From Isoetes taiwanensis (Eukaryota; Streptophyta; Lycopodiopsida; Isoetales; Isoetaceae): DNA of 64,000 nt. How positions within the stretch are numbered: the stretch's first letter is position 1; every line of letters begins with the position of its first letter. The notes beneath the pieces were generated by a model. It did no database searches and had not been told where the DNA came from. It saw only the letters and a list, made by a program, of their open reading frames with translations. Location: contig JAJEKV010000041.1 of the NCBI GenBank assembly GCA_021234155.1, positions 11,666,689 to 11,730,688 of the forward strand. The letters run 5' to 3'. Made by a program: the position numbers and the translations under genes. Below are positions 48,156 to 60,405 of this stretch, one piece after another.

Positions 48156-48225
48156 TGCTTGGTCTAGTGGTTAGAATGGGGGGTTCAGGGGTTGATGGCC
48201 AGGGTTCGAATCCCCCACACAACAT
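48156..48225 (+). repeat. tRNA-Glu-like segment in copy C
   Basis: Box A TTGGTCTAGTGGTTAGAATG is near identical to tRNA-Glu; box B is GGGTTCGAATCCC. The anticodon arm is replaced by a G-rich stretch and the ends do not pair. Confidence 0.7.
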
Positions 48226-48598
48226 AAAAATTTTAAAAGCCTCTCCTTAAGGGATGAGCATTCAACTTGGGCCGTAGGATCTTGGACCCGATCAAGGGCC
48301 GAGATCTTACCAGATGAAAGCAACATGTCCCAAAGCCATGTGCACCGTAGGATGTGTGCCAAAGCAACGTGAGCCGTAGGATCTCGGACCGACGATCAGG
48401 ATCAAATCAACCTGGACCGTAGGATCGCTTACATATAATCTGATACAAACTCCCAAGCCATCTGGGCCGTACGATACATCCCAAAGCCACGTGAGCCGTA
48501 GGATCTCGGATCAACGGTCGGATTGAGTACGACAAACATAAGAACATATATATATATGTTATGATATACAAGGCGTACAACGGACAAGAATGTCCCGC

Positions 48599-48755
48599 GT
48601 AAAGTTTAGGGGGAGGAAATTTCATGCCACGTGGCATTGTATTGACCATAAATTTAACAAGATGTTGCCCATCCCTTTTAACATTGCACGCAGAAACATT
48701 ATAGGTTTTAATCTAGGCCTATAATGCACTGAAATTTTCTCCCCCCTAACTTTAC
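48599..48755. mobile_element. Small MITE (157 bp)
   Basis: Imperfect 26 bp terminal inverted repeats: GTAAAGTTTAGGGGGAGG at 48599 and its complement ending at 48755. Inside lies the perfect palindrome ATGCCACGTGGCAT, a G-box. Target duplication not clear. Confidence 0.65.
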
Positions 48756-49292
48756 CGTCAAACATGGTTCGTTGGATAGGTAACATCTAGCAGAATTTGA
48801 AATTGCCAACATTTATAGACATCCTTTTCAGAATGACTTTTAGACAATTTATGTGTATTTAAATGCAGTTTTAATGCTCCAATAATGAATGGATCTTGAA
48901 AGAAATAGATAGCAAGAAGTCCGGCGTTTCAATGAGAAATAAAGATATTGAATCTTCTAAACTGATAAACAACTTGTCCATGTGCAGCGTTCCCAAAACT
49001 TTAAGGTCCAAATTGGGTGATTTCCCTAAAGCATTGTGAATGCATGCTTCTTTTGAGAAATAATGTAATGTACAAGGTATTCTTCATTGGGACTGTCGTT
49101 TTCCTCTGGTTGTAGTAGTATACACAAGTCCCATATTGCCTCTTCATATATGTTCTCTTCTGATGTGCACTCCTCGTGCATGTATAAAATGCTTGACCTT
49201 CAATTTTGTAAGCATCCAAGCTGTGAGGTAGAATGAATAGTTGTTTTCCTTGATGAGCTGAGAATTTATCAAAGCCATGGTGGAGCCAATTA

Positions 49293-52200
49293 TTAAGACG
49301 TCTTGTACTTTTGATGGGGATATAAAAGGAGGTGAAGCAACACTTGGGCAGCATCTGGGGATTTGGCCTGTAGCAGATACAAAATGATGAGTGAACACTG
49401 TCCTAACAGCTCAATCAAAATGCTATAAACAAAAACACATACACGTTTAATGAAGGAAAAGCGCAATGTCTTCACTTCTGTGCCACATGTAATCCTCACA
49501 TCCACCCCCAAACTATCTAGTCCAACTATTGCTGCCTCCTGCAAGTGATGTAGAAAGTAGTGAAATAGTATCTTAATGGTATTTTACAAACTCCTGCATC
49601 ACATGTACCTCAACTTTAAGCCCTTTGTCACGATAACAAAGTGCCTTCAGTGCCTTCTTTATCTTCTTTGCATCAGCATTCATGCCATCTATGATGTCTG
49701 AGGCAGAATGAGCAAGTACATCTGGCTCCGAATTTTCGAAATCTTTGATATCCACGGTAGTCTTCCCCATGAATGCAACAAAACTCGTTAGATATCCCAA
49801 GATCATGAATTGAATCCAGTAATCAGTATAGATCATAATCATTATGACAAAACATCATCTACAAATGTCATACGTATGAATTCATGGAATCCTGAACCAA
49901 AATGAGCAGGTCTTCTGTACCTGGTGACCAGAGTTGGACGTCAGCTCGATTCCATGCATTACAAACTTATAAAATGATGTCTTTGTTTCTTCATCATCTA
50001 ATCTGTCAGATAATTCACCACTACCTGCGTCTAACTTATGGTCAACATCTTGAGGAGCTGCATAAACATGCACATCATTAATTCAGGTGCAAAGAGGAGG
50101 CTCATGAACCATAGACTGAAGCAACCCTGAGAACCTCGTAATTGAAATGTCAAGCAATGTGAGGATTCTACTTCCAAGATCTCTATTGAAAGAAAGATGG
50201 GGATTAAAGTTCTTTAGGCTTTACAAAAGCTACACGCAACACATATACACATTGTAAAGTTATATTTAACATGTAAATATGGGGGAAGACTACAACCCAA
50301 TCATGATGAATAAGTGCATGAGGATTTATAATTATTTAAAAGTGCATGTTAATTTTTTTGTTTTTTTCATCAAGGCCTCCTCACACCTTTCAGTGATCTG
50401 GCTAATTTGCTATGCATTGTCCATCTGATTTAAGCACAATAAGAGATAAAATGTTACCATCCAGTGATGATGCCATTTTTACATTATCAGCCTCATCCGC
50501 ACTGCTCCCTTGATCCACATCTTCTACTGGTTTTGTTACCTTGATGTCGGCATCATTATTCCTGCCCATGTCATACCTCTCTTTCCATACTCTTTGAACC
50601 TTAGGATTGTCATCCGCGGATACAAGTTCCACAGCACCAGTTATTATTATTCGTTTTGAAGGCTTAAACATTGTCTTTGTAATGTCACGCATAACAACCT
50701 AGACATATCAAACAGCCTCATAAGAAATTCTAAGCATGAAATGAAGGTACGACTTAATGCAGGATCGGCAAAATGCTATCAAGTAGAACTTACATGTGTT
50801 CCTCTACAATATCCTACATATTATACGTGAAAAGCTGGAACGTGGCTTTCTTAGCCACACGGCAGGCTAGAACCTCATATCTCATGGTAATTATCTTCCA
50901 GACAAGGAGAAGGAATACAGTCAAGTTGAGTTTGTAAACAGTAATTCGGAACGATCTGCAAAAGATAAAATAGAGTACTTCTATATCCTGTTTTCTGGAA
51001 CTTGCACACCTAAACTCTGAACAGCACAGCCCTGTGAGATACGTCTGATACTGGAGCTTTTTTTCTTGACTTGCAGCCTGGAGAATACTAGATCTCTCTC
51101 CAAAACTAAGGATGTCTTTAACGAATGAGGAGGTCTTATATGAAACTTGGGACATAGTGTAAGCTACTCATCTATAAGTGAACTTGACATGCCTAAGTGT
51201 GTACTGAATTATAATCTATTTGTATAACCAGTTCTGACAACTTTTCTTAGCTTTACAACGTCAGCTAAGCCTTACACATCCATGTGTCTAGACGAGTAGC
51301 AGCTTCACTTGTAACTATTTGACAGTTCCAATCTAGATTCATCTCTTACCGCAAACAAGCACTGTGACATTTATGGCTGGTGCATTTTAGATCATAACTA
51401 TAATCCCTGGCATAGACATCATTAGGTGTGATTTAATCCAGTTACATTCACAAAGCATATATTTGAAATTGGTGTTTCCATATAAACCTCAGCCATTTTG
51501 GAGGCGAAGTCGACAGGGTGGACATCTGATAACGTGTCGAGACCTCCCCAATTCTCAGCCAAAGAGGAAGGCTCACCATCTAGATCATCCTCGAGTCCTC
51601 CTTCAATGTACAGTTCACCCTGCACCCCAGCCAATATAGATAACCAACGTGAGCAAACCAAAGTTTTCAATTTCCATCACTCCATGATATTACTACTACA
51701 TGACATTATCACTGCATGGTACGACTTTAAAACTGCTACTACTAATTGGTCAAGCATTTGGAGATGGCTTCCCATTACGCCAGGGCGCATTACAAGGCAT
51801 AGATAATAAAATACACAACTTATGTGGTGCATCACGTCAGAAAATAAACTAAATAGTACACCCTTTCAAGACATGATCAAAGCAGAGATTGACAAAAGAT
51901 TAAAACAACAGCCTTCTGTCCCAACATATTATTGGCTGGATTTTTGTTTAACAAAGCCAGTATGCTTATGAAACACAGAAAACAAAATACTTAATTCCTT
52001 TCAACTATACATGAATATGAAAGCAGACCTCATCAAATATGCCATCCTCATCGTCATCCTCATTCTCATCCTCATCATCATCCTCTTCATCTTCATCATC
52101 ATCCCCTTCTTCGTCTTCTCCATCCTGGTTACCAACTATGCTTTCACCATAGGTTACTAGCAAGTCAGATGCAAGAAGCTCATCCAGGTCCCCAAATCCG

Positions 52201-53678
52201 ACTAAGACCTATTCAGAGATGCAAAATGAATGCTATTACTGGTCTTGATATTAATGCAAAACAGAATCTTTAAGGAGGCCAGTAATACCGAGCATGTGGG
52301 TGTAGCTAATAAATTTTGCAAAGCTTCATTGTCATCAGCCAGCTTGAAGTAGAATCCTGCAAACTAGCCATCCTTTGAGAATGAAGAATTAGCAAACTAG
52401 ATTAGAAAAGAAATACAAACTCCTTTCATTTAACAGATCGCTGGACAAGTGGACAAATTCCATCTGATGAAGGCCTAAAATTTTCTTGGCCTATTAGAGA
52501 CCCCCTTTTCTGAGCTATTGGCTAACTTGATGGTAAAACATGAACATACTCCACAAGCTTGAGACCGAGCATCATTAGGGGGAAGCCATCTGTGGCATGA
52601 CAAAATATTTCTTGAAAAGATTACGGCTCACAAAAGATTTACTAGCATTTGAGAACTGTATCAGGAATTCTGAAGTTGCCCTGTTAGATGGACGCATGAA
52701 GTTTCTGCAGCTAGAAATTGATCTATGTGCTGCAAAAGATACAATGTGGGCATCTTACTTTTCAATAACACAGTAGAAAACAATTTGAAAGGGATATTAT
52801 ATCCCCCAAGGAATATCTTATATGAAGCTACATCTACATATCTAGCTCCCAAATTTACCGAGAAAAGAAACATAAAGCCAGAATCTTAGTGGCTTTATGA
52901 AGCAAATGGAGCTACAATCTTCATGGCTTTTTCCCTTTATATAAAGCATAGAGATGAACCATGCTCAGGTACTTCTGTTGATTGACGGAGATCGTATAAG
53001 ATGTTTCAACTTGCCAATTGAACTGTTTACTTGACATTAAAAGCCTGCCTTCATACAAATGCGAGGTGCTATGTCCATTAGAATCATCTAGTTTCTTCTA
53101 CTTCGGTTTCCTGTCAGAAACCCAGCTTATTTTAAAAAATCATTTACTTGCCTCCATTTCCTAGCTTACCTGTGTTGCGAACTCTATTTATGATCATAAA
53201 GAGCATAAGGCTGGCTATCTCTATCATTCGGGAAGTTGTAACATATTGATGTACTTCTTCCAATAATAGCAAAGGGGATAGAACAAAATAAACATCCTTA
53301 TATGTAGTTGTTTTACTAAGAGAGACATGGTAGATACGAACCTCCATCTTTGTCAACAAGGTACTGCACCTCTGTTCCAAATACAGAATTCTCAAGCGAT
53401 ATGGATGACGCCAGAAGGATTGCTGTTGAATTCATCTATATGGAAATTTAGAACAAAATGGTCTTAGAAAGGCCAAAAGATGCAGTTAGAGTTGGTAAAA
53501 ATGGAAACCATACTTCAGCAATGGTCCGGGCAATCTCTGCATTCGTGAGCCTTCCATGTTGCTTTTCATCTCTTTCCTCAAGTTCGGAAATTGATAAATC
53601 TTCTAGTGGATGATATCCTGTTCCATTCTGGTATGCATCAGGATGGGATTCTGAATTGCTGGCTACCATTTGAGCCTT
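49293..53678 (-). CDS. At3g49140-like plastid protein, ten in-frame exons
   Basis: Exons: 53678-53514, 53435-53342, 52356-52289, 52208-52029, 51619-51488, 50698-50458, 50057-49921, 49761-49609, 49538-49443 and 49367-49293 (TAA at 49293-49295). All junctions are GT..AG, phases match, and the joined 446 codons have no stop. Landmarks are GYHPLEDLSISELEERDEKQ, IARTIAE then NSTAILLASS, FYFKLADDNEALQNLL, an Asp/Glu tract, DTLSDVHPVDFASKMAE, KTSFYKFVMHGIELTSNSGH, DVLAHSASDIIDG, LKALCYRDKGLKVE, then EAAIVGLDSLGVDVRI and the end AAQVLLHLLLYPHQ. These fit the land-plant family of Arabidopsis At3g49140, often labelled a PPR or FMN-binding split-barrel protein; its role is not established. The transit-peptide exon(s) upstream are not resolved. 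Confidence 0.85.
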
Positions 53679-56600
53679 CTGTCGTAAGTGTTGCCTTCAA
53701 TGAAACATGATATAATAGACATAAGAGAGGTTTCCCCAAAAGGTCTTATCTAAATAGGACCCAAAAGGTCATATGCAAGGCCCCAAATGAAAAAATATTG
53801 CCTGTGAACAAATATTTCTGGTCATTTACATTCTTGTAAAGATAAATTTTACTTTATCTTTCACTAATCTGGGGATAAATCTTGGCAGTATCCACGCATA
53901 TAGACATGCCCATTGTCAGGCTCACAATTAAGCTCGCCATTACCATTATTGCAGTCCAGAAGGCAAAGGCAATGTATAACCATCATCTTTTGTCAATGCC
54001 AGAAGAAACTATGAACCCAAAAATAACAATATTTTATATGGAATGCATAATCATGTATACTGAACATTACTGCTGGTAGGGAAAGCTCCTCCATCTAAAT
54101 TTTTCTTCTATTGCTCCCTAACACAATAATGTTATTGGTGAGATCCCAATAGGTTCCTAAATTTTCTAGAGATATATATGCTGCGCAAATAAGAACACAG
54201 TGAGGCTCATCCCCAAATCCTCAGATAAAGACATGCATGAATTTTATCTGGGATGGCATAGTAGGGGATCACATGTGGCAATGGCAAGTACACTACTTTC
54301 CGTACTACATACTGTTGGTATTTGAACTGGTAGTCATATGGTTTATTGCAAGAATTTGACATCTTGGAAGTGCCTGTATACCAGACCCAGAAAAGAGCAG
54401 AGGAGGTTATAGCTAGGTTGAAACCTTATCTATTTGCTCTTGGAAGGGAGCAGTTGAGCTGGAGTTTGACTTTACACTATGTTTCAGCTTTTATCTTGTA
54501 CTAACTTTCCGTTGGACTGTTGATATCTAAGTCCAGAGATGTGAACCTACCTAAATATGCAATACTCTCATGTTTATAGATCAAGAAAAGACAGAAACGT
54601 CTTTATGAAAGCTGTAGAATTTATTCTATGTGATTGACCTATCTCCTACAGGACCTGCTATTCTATCCTATAGGACTGCATTAACAAGCTGGATACCATG
54701 AAATCTAATAACATTTAATGACGCTGTTCTGAATATGTCTCAAGGATGGACTTACTGGGAAGCTGGATGCATTGTAAGTGCCCAGTTGCTCCAATGTATA
54801 TATCAGGCTATGGGGTGTAGCTATGGTTATTGTATACCACAGAACTAATTTTCCCTCCAAAACGACTCTGTTTCTCTTTGTAATATGAGAGTGTCAGCAG
54901 CTGGTTATAACTTCTCTTCTTTTGCATCTTTCTGTTTTCCTATGCTTTGTAACCCATGGTTCTTAAAGGAATATTTGAAAACTCAAGCATTAACACCAAT
55001 CAAGCACAATATATGCTATATTTTGTACTGGCCTATCTTTAATAATTTAGATTTTACCAGACATTTTGAACACGGGGAAGGTTACAGCAAGCTCCGGAGG
55101 CTAAAAGGACTACCCCAGATCAAGGATAATGCTGATTTGGTAATCGCCTTGGTAGAGTGACCAATAACTTGAGGGATAGACATTGCCACAGTAAACTCTG
55201 CAAAAGTGATTGAGTTTGGAGTTGGTTGGGTTTGGATTGTCTTGGACAGTCATAGCTATGGCATATGTCACAACGCCAATTCCAATCACACTAAGATCAT
55301 GGCAAGTATGGCTTATGTAACAAGCAGGACTTTTCTTGGTTTAATGAGATTGGTAATTGACATTGTCTTGAAAACGATCATCAATAGACTGCATTCAATA
55401 CGCTTGCCCTGTAGAACTTTGCCATCGTTGATATACATGTATACAAGTGGGTTCTTCATGTCTAAAAGAGATTCAATTATACTAGTAATATCATTCTGAT
55501 CAAGAAATTCTTTGATGACCAATCAGTGCATTAACCAAGAAAACCAAGTCACCTGCTCTTGGCAATTCGGACTGCCCCATTGAACCTCCTGAGTATCCTG
55601 CTAAAGCCAAAATTTGTAATAGGATGCCAGGGTACAATAGCACCCTGCAGGCCATCTCGGTCACAAGCTCCACAGCCCTGTCCAGGACTTACACCTGCAT
55701 CGTAAGTTTCTCACCTCTAAGCTACCATTGTTGAGTTGCACGATGAAGAATTTGGCCTGACTAACAGGCTGGATAGAAAGACTTACCTAATGCGAGAGCA
55801 GATGGGGTGGCACTAATCCGCGCCATAGCCACCAAGCTCTTCACTGGTATGGAGGCCTGGACATTGGATTTTCAATGGGTAACGTGGATACTATGGATAT
55901 CCTTGACGATAAATGTTTTTAAAATTGACTCATTTTGCCAAATGCAATGCTGGGTTATTTAGCCATGGAAATCTTGCTTTGGTTAAGGGGCTTCGAAAAC
56001 ATTTAGTCCTTAATTTTTGGTTTGTCTCCTTGATTTCCACTTCAGCTCTGAACATGCCGGAAGCTGGTTCCAACAAAAAAAAATAGTAACTTGGCAAATT
56101 GCATGTTAAGGAATAACGAAAGTAGCAAATTTCTAGAAAATCTATAAAAGTGGGGGGGAATTTTATTAGGTTATTAGTAGTTACAATTCACTTTCAAAAA
56201 ACCTACTGATGACGATCGTACGAGCACAGGCAGTGCAGTTTGTACGTTCATTAGTTAGGGAATATAAAGGTGCCCCCAAAAAACAGAGATGGAGATCATC
56301 AGCTAAAAGCAAAGCAAGGGCCTCCCACCTAAATCAATTTGAACAATCTTAAACTTAGAAGGATTAATTTACGATAAAAACGGAGTTTTGTAAATTCCTA
56401 AAGTTGTTTACAGATGGCAGCAAATTTTTTGGTACAGTTAACTTGGGATCTCGAAGCCTAAGTGGATATTCCCAATATTGTACTCCGAGCAGGTAACTAG
56501 GATGGGTGAGCATGCATGTGTCTTGCTTTGGTAGATATTCCGAATATTGTACTCCGAGCCAGTAACTAGTATGGGAGAGCATGCATGCATTGCATGTATT

Positions 56601-57232
56601 TTTGGTCGTTTGGGAGATCACTATTTATTGTACCTCATCTCTTTCAACAATACCTTTTTCTATTTCTTGAAACCCATGCAGGGGGAAGGATATTTTATTT
56701 GGTTAACCATTTCTTTCTTTGTTTAGACCTATTTTGTCCCAATTTTGTTTCTTATCTAGACACATTCCTTCTACTCTCGTTTTAGTAAATGGAAGTCCTC
56801 TACCTATTGAGAATTTCTGTCGTATTTCTAGGAGCCCATCTCTAGAATGTGTTGTCTTGAACTTTTTGTTTGCCCATGTCAATCGTTGGTTTTGGTGAAA
56901 GGTATAGCCTATTCTTTTAAATATGCCATTTTGTTGGCTCAAATTGTGCCGATTAGTTGAAAATTTTGCATGTTACAAACATTACTTATATGGGTTCTGG
57001 GTGCGTGAGAAGGAGTTAAAAGTTGTGTTTAATAATGAAGTAAAATAATGCAATCTTGGGCCCCTTCTTTTTATTTTGTTTGAAGGACGAAAAGTTTATT
57101 AATCATATATATGGAAAAAAAAAACAGAATGTACATGTCTCATCTAATTGTATAAGCACAAGAAAATGTCACAGGAACACGAGCCTGAAGCACAAAGTAC
57201 TTACTCCAAAGCAGGAGACGAATGATAAGAAT
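53679..57232. other. Mostly non-coding; upstream region of the host gene
   Basis: A minus-strand segment at 55700-55560 could be a 5' exon of the host gene (GFSRILRRFNGAVRIAKSR before a GTGACT donor), but its phase does not fit the next exon, so it is left open. A ~65 bp direct duplication lies at 56466-56586 (TTGTACTCCGAGC twice). Otherwise only short frames are seen. Confidence 0.4.
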
Positions 57233-58212
57233 TGTGACGTTCCAAGTATTTATATGGTGTACGTATAAATATATTGACACGTCACTCGGTATAGATACGC
57301 CACCTGAGGTATGATAACCTAGGGGGTTGACCACAAGGGATTTAATTAGCTATGTTAAATTAATTATAAAGGATAATTATCTAAATACTTGCTATTAAGT
57401 CACCTAATGGTAGGAAGGCGCCATTTGGCATAACCTGAGAGGCCAGCGTGGGGGTTTCTAAACTGAGCCACCAAAGGCAGCGCCACCCATCTTACCCCAA
57501 TTTCGACCCCGCCAGCACCAAGGAGCAGTTAAGCGCTCAAAGCACAGTTGCTGAACATCCCCCAATCGCCAAGACACCCTCTACCTGTCGCTGTTACCCC
57601 AGTACCGCACTATGGAACCACTGTGATCCTGGAAGGGGACGCTTCCCCGACCTGCCTCATCGGACCAGGTGTCATGAACCTGGAGTAGGCTCAAAGGGTG
57701 ATACCTAGAGTGCAAGCCCCAGGAAGGCTATAGCTGGCCATAGCGTGAATCGACCCATCCGCAAAGTGTGTGGCAGGAGGGGTGGATGGAGTGGACAACC
57801 CTAGCCGATGTTTCTATGCCATTAACGCCATGCCAAGACTTCGGTCTGGCGATCTCCACGAGACCCGGCCCGTCGAACAAGCTCCTCACTAGAGTCGAAC
57901 GGGGTAGAACCCGGCTTTGGGTGTTTTCTTAGCTTAGATGCATATTCTTTGCCGTTGGTACTTGGATGGATGTGCCACCGTGGTGGTTATTTATATGTGA
58001 TTTATGTTGTATGCTAACCTTGTATTCATGCTTCCAGCGACGTAGGCCCATCGGCGTGGGCGAATGACCCCCTCCGTGTCCTTCACCGGCCGTCTCTACG
58101 TGAGACAGCCGGGTTAGATGGAGGGGCCCCGCCGTGGCGAAGATGATCGCCATGGGGAGGGGAAAGTCCCGTATGTATACTGATCGGGGTCGTATATATT
58201 CGAGAAGCGCCA
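57233..58212 (+). mobile_element. Probable 5' LTR of a Ty3/gypsy-type element
   Basis: Bounds TGTGACGTTCC...AGCGCCA give TG..CA ends and about 980 bp. It is placed because a primer-binding-site match starts 4 bases after the right end. The 3' LTR lies outside the window, so the left end and target duplication cannot be verified. Confidence 0.45.
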
Positions 58213-58216
58213 CTGG

Positions 58217-58228
58217 TGGTATCGAGCC
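58217..58228 (+). other. Primer-binding site (tRNA-iMet-like)
   Basis: TGGTATCGAGCC differs by one missing A from the common plant retrotransposon primer site TGGTATCAGAGC, complementary to initiator tRNA-Met. It directly follows the proposed LTR end. Confidence 0.5.
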
Positions 58229-59128
58229 GTGATTTCGGTTGCTTTCAAATCATAGCAGACCGCCAAACACTAACTCGTATACGGTAGTTAGGAGGAGGCT
58301 AAGTTAATGTGTGTTAGTCCTCTTTGATGTTTGGTTTTGGCGCTAGGTTAAATTATGAAATTGTAGCTTTAAAGAAGATAGGCTTAATCGGAGGGCTCAA
58401 GATTGGAAGAGTTGTAAATGTCGATTGGGTAGCTCAAAAGGCGGAGAAGGTGGTTCCATTGGATCGGGCTTTCGAATTACCCTAGAAAACGATCGTCCCG
58501 GCGAAAAATGGTCAAGGGCAGGGCCGAAAACCAACTTCGGAGCCGCTTGCCTTTTATCGCCTTGCGATCACGGTGGAAGAGCTGAAAAATCGCGGCGCCC
58601 GGCCGTCTGAAACGAGCGGAGTCAACGCGGCCCCGCCAGGTCAACTCGGGCGCCGCTTGCTTTTCGACGACCCCGGAGGCGGGGAACCGCGTATAATGCG
58701 GCCGGCGCCCGGCCAGGATGCCACCAGCGTATTTCCGTCGTATAATTAATTTATAATAACAAAATTAAAAAGTTAATAAGAAAAATTTTAAAATTTCAAA
58801 AGTTAACTGGCCATTCAAATTTCTTTTTTTGTTGTTTTGCTCGCCTAGCCTTTCCATCGCTTATCGACGAGGAACCCGGACGCCCATGTCCATCGCCGGA
58901 TCGACTTTGCTTTTTCCGCCTTTAGCGCTCGCCAACCTTAGCGCCCTTATTGCGTCTCTTTTTCCAAAGCGCCTTCTTGCTGTTTTCTTATACCTTCATG
59001 CGCCACGACCATGGCCAATACCAAAAAGCCCAGGACCCTTCTACCCTAAGCATAGTGGAGATTTATGCCATGATCGCCTCTAAGTATATGGCCCCCGACC
59101 CGGCTTTCATCGACATCCTACGGACGAG
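58229..59128. other. Untranslated leader of the retroelement
   Basis: GC-rich patches with repeated CGGCGCCCGGCC and GCCGCTTGC words at 58540-58720, then an AT-rich stretch. No gene is supported. Confidence 0.35.
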
Positions 59129-59584
59129 TTGGTGAACGGTTTGAGAACAACGATAGGATTCCCTATCCTATCTATCACTTCTGAGCCATTCCTCGATCCG
59201 CTGAACCTTCGCCAGCTTTCTTATACCATCGTCGAGCAACATGACATGGTCATGATGCTGATTAAGTTCTATCCTCTTGAACAAGAAGGGCATACCGAGG
59301 AGGAGGACATCAGGACCGAGGCCGATCGCATCAGAGGCTTGGCTAAGGAAGATGACCATCGGGAGATTGAGCGAGCGGATACGGCGGCTCGGGGAAGGGA
59401 GTACCGGTATTTAGGGGACGGACTTGCCGTCATAGATGGCAGGGCAATTGAGGTTCCCCCGTACGAATGGCATGAAGCTTCCCAGAGCTTCATGTGGGTA
59501 GCCCCGATCCCTGATATCAGCCTGGATTACCTAACGACGATCCGCATTGATATGAGCCAAATAATCAATCGGTACCATCTTTGA
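59129..59584 (+). CDS. Unrecognised retroelement-internal ORF (151 codons)
   Basis: An open frame lying between the primer site and gag, ending in TGA. It has an acidic, Glu/Arg/Asp-rich middle (HTEEEDIRTEADRIRGLAKE) flanked by hydrophobic segments (SEPFLDPLNLRQLSYTIVEQ). The nominal start at 59129 is a non-ATG codon and coding-like sequence continues upstream. More coding-like, frame-shifted sequence follows to about 60170. Family not recognised. Confidence 0.4.
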   Translation: MVNGLRTTIGFPILSITSEPFLDPLNLRQLSYTIVEQHDMVMMLIKFYPLEQEGHTEEEDIRTEADRIRGLAKEDDHREIERADTAARGREYRYLGDGLAVIDGRAIEVPPYEWHEASQSFMWVAPIPDISLDYLTTIRIDMSQIINRYHL

Positions 59585-60405
59585 ACTTTTCGGCCAGAAG
59601 CAAAGACAACACTTCGCTCAGGTTGAAGAAGATCTTAGAAGAGCCCGGGGAGTTCCGGGAAGGGTGGAGAGGCTCGAACGAGAGGAGAAGGCTCCGGAAG
59701 GACCAGCTCAACCCGCAGTGGGGAAGGGGGGATCGAGTGGGTCGCCTAAAACCTACCGGAAGCACACCACCATTAAGCACCAAAGAAGGTCTTCGGGGCC
59801 CGAAGTCCCAGCACAAGATAAAGAAAAATTAAAGACCTGCCGAGCCTTTTGGTAAGAAGGCGAGCTCGACCGGAGGGTGGAGCTAGTGGATGCATCCCCG
59901 GCCACCGCTGGGGCCAAGACCGCGGCCTCGAGCTGCCCCACAAAGGAGGCCCCATCTGCCATCGCAAGCACGCGGGTCTTGGCGGGAAATCCGCGTAAGT
60001 TTCTTAAGTCCACCCACTCGGGATACCGAAGCTTCCCCTTCCGTAGGTCGGCACGGAGATCGCAAGTAGGAGTTCAAGACCACCTCCCGCTTCCGCGACC
60101 TTTTGCTATTTTGGCGCTTCCAAGAGGTCGGCCAAGCCTATCCGTGGCACCAGGACGCTTAACCTTGCATTAGCACGCAAAGAGACATTATGCCAAAAGA
60201 CTCTAGCCCTCGCTCGCAGGATTCGGGGGGAGCGTCCGTAGCCTCGTGTTACCAGGGTTTTCCCATTGTAAATATTTTTTTTTTTTGATAAATAATAAAA
60301 AAAAAAAACTCTTTTGTTCTAAGTCGAAGTTGTACTAAGAACCTTTTATTTTATTTTAAATATGAAATTGCTGACATCCGCATAATAATAAAAAGGGTTT
60401 TTAGC

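Larger units (their letters stand above)
47350..48570 (+). repeat. Composite repeat, copy C
   Basis: Same order as copy B: GCATGTTCCTACGGTGCAAG terminus, AGATTCCCTTAG block, HSE-like array, tRNA-Glu-like segment, CCGTAGG block and a final CATATATATATGTTATGATATAC. The CCGTAGG block is shorter than in B. Confidence 0.85.

Noticed and set aside
42837-48225. Functional tRNA-Glu genes at 42837-42905 and 48156-48225
   Set aside because: The A and B boxes are good, but the acceptor ends do not pair and the anticodon arm is a G-rich run.
49573-49842. Signal peptide or membrane protein starting at 49842
   Set aside because: The hydrophobic start is intron sequence. The real exon begins at 49761 after an AG acceptor.
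50814-51155. Extra exon of the At3g49140-like gene
   Set aside because: The open stretch has no family similarity, and splicing 51488 directly to 50698 keeps the phase and the family alignment.
55206-55499. Plus-strand 97-codon frame as a gene
   Set aside because: It lies upstream of the host gene, is overlapped by an open frame on the other strand, and shows no motif.
55560-55700. First exon with transit peptide of the At3g49140-like gene
   Set aside because: Attractive position and donor site, but its phase does not match the exon starting at 53678. Left as unresolved.
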